From Acidimicrobiia bacterium (GTDB lineage Bacteria; Actinomycetota; Acidimicrobiia; Spongiisociales; UBA5794), in contig QJWC01000070.1 of the NCBI GenBank assembly GCA_003235475.1, positions 1 to 54,740 of the forward strand: DNA of 54,740 nt, in the 5' to 3' direction. The translations under genes and the position numbers were made by a program. Of this stretch, positions 50,799-54,740 are shown one piece after another. The notes under the pieces are model-generated. The model was not told the origin of the DNA and searched no databases. It saw nothing but the letters and a program-made list of their open reading frames with translations. Numbering within the stretch: position 1 is the stretch's first letter; every line of letters begins with the position of its first letter.

Positions 50799-51188
50799 CT
50801 AGACGTCGCGGCGGATGTCGGGGAGGGGGCGTTTCTTCTTTGCGGCGATGAAGGTGGTGTTGATCGTGGTGCCCCGACGGACTTCCGCGTCCTCGAGGAG
50901 TCGACGGAGCCGATCCACCTGGGCGCGGAGGCGTTCGTTCTCCGCGCGCAGCTTCAGGACGCGTTTGATGCCCTCGATGTTGACGCCCTCGTTCGACATG
51001 TCCTGGATGAGGAACAGGCGGTCGAGGTCCTCCTGGCTGTACCGCCGCGTTCCTCCGGGGGTGCGGTACGGCTCGACGAGGCCCTTGCGTTCGTAGACGC
51101 GGAGGGTCTGAGGGTGCATGCCCACGATCTCGGCGGCCACCGAAATGATGTAGACGGCGTCTGCTTCTGATGGCTGGTCCATGGTCAC
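50799..51188 (-). CDS. hspR: MerR-family heat shock repressor HspR
   Basis: YIISVAAEIVGMHPQTLRVYERKGLVEPYRTPGGTRRYSQEDLDRLFLIQDMSNEGVNIEGIKRVL; directly follows dnaJ. Confidence 0.93.
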   Translation of the reverse strand: MTMDQPSEADAVYIISVAAEIVGMHPQTLRVYERKGLVEPYRTPGGTRRYSQEDLDRLFLIQDMSNEGVNIEGIKRVLKLRAENERLRAQVDRLRRLLEDAEVRRGTTINTTFIAAKKKRPLPDIRRDV

Positions 51189-52078
51189 ACTCCCAATCTG
51201 GACCGCGGGTTGCGGTCCGACTGCGCGTCCTTGAGCGCCTCGATGGCGCTTCTCTCTGAATCCGTGAGCTCACGCGGAACCTCGATCTCGAGCGTCACGA
51301 GCATGTCGCCGGTACCCGTGGACGTCTCGACGCCCTTGCCGGAGATCCGCAACGTGGTGCCAGACTCGGTTCCTGGGGGAACCTTGATCTTCGTCGTGCC
51401 GTCGAGGGTCGGCACGGTGATGACCGCCCCGAGTGCCGCCTCGGTGAAGCTGATCGGCACCGTGATGGTCAGGTTCTTCTTGCCCTTGCGGCCGAAGACC
51501 GGGTGCTGTCCGACCCTCACGGTCACGAGGAAGTCCCCTGCGGGGCCGCCGTTCGCTCCCGGAGATCCTTTCCCCGATGCCTTGACCGTCGTGCCGTCTG
51601 CGACGCCCTTGGGGATCTTGACCCTGACGGTTCCGGTCGGGGTGTTGAACTCCTTGGTGGTCCCTGCGAGCGCCTCGTGGAACGACAGGGTGACGGATCC
51701 GCTGACGTCGGCGCCCTTCGCGGGTCTCGGTTGGCGGGCCCGGCCCCCGAAGATGTCCTGGATGCCAGAGAAGATGTCCTGCCCTGAACCGCCGAAGCCG
51801 CTCCCGAACAGATCCTCGACACGGACGTACTGCTGGCTGCCCTGGGGGCCACCGACGAAGTAACCCATCTCTCGGGCGTGGTCGTACTCCCGTCTCGTTT
51901 CCTCGTTGCCGAGCGTGTCATACGCCTCGTTGATCTCCTTGAAACGGGACTCGGCGGCCGCGTCGCCCGGGTTGCTGTCAGGATGGGACTCGCGCGCGAG
52001 TTTGCGGTACGCCTTCTTGATGTCCTTGTCGGAGGCGTCCTTGGCCACGCCGAGCGTGGCGTAGTAATCCTTCTCCAT
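51185..52078 (-). CDS. dnaJ: DnaJ-family co-chaperone (CbpA-type, no Cys-rich zinc region)
   Basis: MEKDYYATLGVAKDASDKDIKKAYRKLARESHPDSNPGDAAAESRFKEINEAYDTLGNEETRREYD; no CxxCxGxG repeats. Confidence 0.92.
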   Translation of the reverse strand: MEKDYYATLGVAKDASDKDIKKAYRKLARESHPDSNPGDAAAESRFKEINEAYDTLGNEETRREYDHAREMGYFVGGPQGSQQYVRVEDLFGSGFGGSGQDIFSGIQDIFGGRARQPRPAKGADVSGSVTLSFHEALAGTTKEFNTPTGTVRVKIPKGVADGTTVKASGKGSPGANGGPAGDFLVTVRVGQHPVFGRKGKKNLTITVPISFTEAALGAVITVPTLDGTTKIKVPPGTESGTTLRISGKGVETSTGTGDMLVTLEIEVPRELTDSERSAIEALKDAQSDRNPRSRLGV

Positions 52079-52085
52079 CCATTCC

Positions 52086-52676
52086 TTACGCATGTCCCAC
52101 GACGACGAGCGTCGGACGCACGACCCGACCTCGCATCACATATCCCTTTCTCAGCTCTTCGATGACGACCTGGTCGCCGTCACCGGGTTGGACCGACACC
52201 GCCTCGTGCAGCGCCGGGTCAAACGGCTGCCCGACCGCTTCGATGGGCTCGAACCCTTCGGCCCTGAGCGCTTCGAGCATCAGGGTCTTCGTGCCGCGCA
52301 TGCCGTCGAGCATTTTCAGCTCTGCTTCTGTTGATCCCTCGATCGCGAGGGCGGCATTCAGGCTGTCGAGCGTCGGCAGCAGCGACTCGATGACGCGCTG
52401 GCTCGCCCGCTGCACATTGTCGCGCTGATCACGCTCCGTTCGCTTGCGGTAGTTCTCGAACTCGGCCGCAAGGCGCTGGAGGTTGTCGAGCAGCTCCCCG
52501 GCCTCCTGCCGGGATTCGTCGAGCTCACTCAGCAGCAGCGAGGCAGCCTCGCTCGGATCGTCTGGGATCGCGAGCCCGAGCGCCTCAGGAGACACCTCGC
52601 GACCATCGTCGGTGACCTCCTCGCCTTCGACGACCTCGGGGGTCAGCACCTCGTCGTTGTGGTCCGTGTGTTCCAT
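52086..52676 (-). CDS. grpE: Nucleotide exchange factor GrpE
   Basis: LLDNLQRLAAEFENYRKRTERDQRDNVQRASQRVIESLLPTLDSLNAAL...GFEPIEAVGQPFDPALHEAVSVQPG. Confidence 0.93.
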   Translation of the reverse strand: MEHTDHNDEVLTPEVVEGEEVTDDGREVSPEALGLAIPDDPSEAASLLLSELDESRQEAGELLDNLQRLAAEFENYRKRTERDQRDNVQRASQRVIESLLPTLDSLNAALAIEGSTEAELKMLDGMRGTKTLMLEALRAEGFEPIEAVGQPFDPALHEAVSVQPGDGDQVVIEELRKGYVMRGRVVRPTLVVVGHA

Positions 52677-52718
52677 GATTCGGTTCCTCTCGTGTTGGAG
52701 GGACGGAGGGCTTGCGCC

Positions 52719-54551
52719 CTACTCGTCCTCCTCCACGACCTCGGCCTCCACGACGTCGCCATCGGCACCGTCGCTTTCGCCTTCGGATGTCTCCGCAGCT
52801 GCGGCCTCTGCCTGCGCCGCCTCGTACATCTTCTGGCCGATCACCTGTGCGCTCTGCATGAGCTCAGTCGTCCCAGACCTCAGCGCATCGGTGGATGCGT
52901 CTTCGTCGCCGAGGAGCGCTTTGAGGGCGTCGAGCTTCTCCTGGATCGGTGCCTTGTCGCTCTCTTCGAGCGCATCGCCGTGGTCCGCGAGCTGCTTGCC
53001 GACGGTGTGGACCGCGTGGTCCGCAGCGTTGCGTGCCTCGGCAGCTTCCTTCCGTTCGGCGTCCTGCGCAGCGTGCTCTTCTGCGTCCTTGATCATCCGA
53101 TCGATCTCGTCCTTGTCGAGAGCGGTGCCACCGGTGATCGTCACCTGCTGCGACTGGCCGGTGCCGAGATCCTTGGCAGACACGGACACGATGCCGTTCG
53201 CATCGATGTCGAACGTGACCTCGATCTGCGGAATGCCCCTTGGAGCCGGCGGGATCCCTTGGAGCTTGAACCGCCCGATGCTCATGTTGTCGGACGCCAT
53301 GGCGCGCTCGCCCTGGAGCACGACGATTTCGACCTCAGGCTGGTTGTCCGCAGCCGTCGTGAAGATCTCCGTCCGTCGCGTCGGGATCGTGGTGTTCTTC
53401 TCGATCATCTTCGTCATCAGGTTGCCCTCGGTGGCAACACCGAGGGTGAGGGGAGTGACGTCGAGGAGGAGGATGCCCGACACGTCGCCGCTCAGGACGC
53501 CCGCCTGGATGGCGGCGCCGAGTGCGACGACCTCATCCGGGTTCACACCCTTGTTCGGGTCCTTGCCGGCGAGCTCTTTCACGAGCGCCTGGACAGCCGG
53601 GATACGGGTCGATCCGCCGACGAGGATCACGTGGTCGATGTCGCCCACGGAGACGCCCGCGTCCTTGACGGCCTTCTCGAACGGAGACCGCGTGCGTTCA
53701 ACGAGGTCAGCGGTCATGCGCTCGAACTCCGAGCGGGTCAGCGTCTTGAGCAGGTGGATCGGCCCGTCCGCGTTCGCAGTGATGAACGGGAGGTTGATCT
53801 CGGACTCCTGGACCGACGAGAGCTCGATCTTCGCCTTCTCGGCCGCTTCTTTGAGGCGGGTCATCGCCATGGGGTCCTTGGACAGGTCGACGCCCGTGTC
53901 GTTCTTGAACTCGGTCACGAGCCAGGAAATCACCTTCTCGTCCCAGTCGTCGCCACCGAGCTGCGTGTCACCTGAAGTCGACTTGACCTCGAACACGCCC
54001 TCGCCGATCTCGAGGATCGACACGTCGAATGTGCCTCCGCCGAGGTCGTAGACGAGGATCAGCTCGTCACTGTTCTTGTCGAGGCCGTACGCGAGGGACG
54101 CCGCGGTCGGCTCGTTCACGATCCTGTCGACCTCGAGGCCTGCGATCTGGCCGGCCTCCTTGGTCGCTTGGCGCTGTGCGTCGCCGAAGTAGGCGGGAAC
54201 CGTGATGACGGCGTTCGTGATCTTCTCGCCGAGGAACGCCTCGGCGTCGGACTTCAGCTTCTGGAGGATTCGGGCAGAGATCTCCTGTGCCGTGTAGTCC
54301 TTGCCGTCGATCGTCACCGACCAGTCGGTACCCATATGGCGCTTGACCGACCGGATGGTGCGGTCCGGGTTCGTGATCGCCTGGCGCTTCGCCTGATCAC
54401 CTACGAGAACATCCCCGTTCTTCGCAAACGCGACCACGGACGGGGTCGTGCGATGTCCTTCGGCGTTCGCGATGACCTGCGGCTCGCCGCCGTCGAGGAC
54501 CGAGATGACCGAGTTGGTGGTTCCGAGGTCGATTCCGACCGTGCGTCCCAT
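52719..54551 (-). CDS. dnaK: Chaperone DnaK
   Basis: [115 protein letters not shown]. Confidence 0.98.
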   Translation of the reverse strand: MGRTVGIDLGTTNSVISVLDGGEPQVIANAEGHRTTPSVVAFAKNGDVLVGDQAKRQAITNPDRTIRSVKRHMGTDWSVTIDGKDYTAQEISARILQKLKSDAEAFLGEKITNAVITVPAYFGDAQRQATKEAGQIAGLEVDRIVNEPTAASLAYGLDKNSDELILVYDLGGGTFDVSILEIGEGVFEVKSTSGDTQLGGDDWDEKVISWLVTEFKNDTGVDLSKDPMAMTRLKEAAEKAKIELSSVQESEINLPFITANADGPIHLLKTLTRSEFERMTADLVERTRSPFEKAVKDAGVSVGDIDHVILVGGSTRIPAVQALVKELAGKDPNKGVNPDEVVALGAAIQAGVLSGDVSGILLLDVTPLTLGVATEGNLMTKMIEKNTTIPTRRTEIFTTAADNQPEVEIVVLQGERAMASDNMSIGRFKLQGIPPAPRGIPQIEVTFDIDANGIVSVSAKDLGTGQSQQVTITGGTALDKDEIDRMIKDAEEHAAQDAERKEAAEARNAADHAVHTVGKQLADHGDALEESDKAPIQEKLDALKALLGDEDASTDALRSGTTELMQSAQVIGQKMYEAAQAEAAAAETSEGESDGADGDVVEAEVVEEDE

Positions 54552-54624
54552 GCTGTGCTCCTTGTGCTCTCGCCGCACGCATCAGGGCGCACGCGGCAGT
54601 TCTAAGTCGTTGCAGGGAGTATAA

Positions 54625-54645
54625 CTTGAGTCGCCTCGTATCAAT
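54625..54645. promoter_or_regulatory. Degenerate HAIR (HspR-associated inverted repeat)-like site upstream of dnaK
   Basis: CTTGAGT-N7-TATCAAT versus consensus CTTGAGT-N7-ACTCAAG; 74 bp upstream of the dnaK start. Confidence 0.5.
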
Positions 54646-54652
54646 TCCTGAT

Positions 54653-54740
54653 TTCCTCCCCCAGGCGCGACTGGGGGGGTTGGCCGAGCGAAGCGAGGAC
54701 GGAGGGGCAGATGCCCCTACGCGTGATGTGAGGTGCCCCC
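54653..54740. repeat. Family B repeat, copy B3 (cut by window end)
   Basis: TTCCTCCCCCAGGCGCGACTGGGGGGGTTGGCCGAGCGAAGCGAGGACGGAGGGGCAGATGCCCCTACGCGTGATGTGAGGTGCCCCC. Confidence 0.85.

Overview
The window is a high-GC bacterial chromosome segment. The family mix and the hspR-type chaperone operon suggest an actinobacterium, possibly Acidimicrobiia; this is inference. Recognisable blocks: the 3' end of ilvD; a DUF559 endonuclease-like gene; a SelW/Rdx-like gene with an in-frame UGA (CxxU), which looks like a selenoprotein missed by the ORF track; lnt; a large minus-strand purine cluster (purA-D-E-B and purC-S-Q-L-F-M) with an amidase and a rhomboid protease embedded; a general L-amino-acid ABC transporter (AapJQMP-like); lgt; ArsR/SRPBCC/VOC genes; PadR/HAAS-NfeD/SPFH; a tandem array of ECF sigma factors, each followed by a single-pass Thr-rich-linker membrane protein; clpB; hisC; a fused alpha/beta 2-oxoacid dehydrogenase E1; and dnaK-grpE-dnaJ-hspR. 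Two families of dispersed palindromic repeats (A and B, REP/BIME-like) sit directly next to stop codons. Most interesting: (1) the SelW-like selenoprotein, (2) paired inverted-repeat motifs upstream of each of the three ECF sigma genes, with a fourth truncated orphan partner gene, (3) the REP-like repeats and their link to a DUF559 nuclease, (4) a zincin-like lipoprotein that lacks the HExxH motif, and (5) a MerR/SoxR-type promoter upstream of an F420-type nitroreductase. All calls come from reading the sequence; no searches were run.
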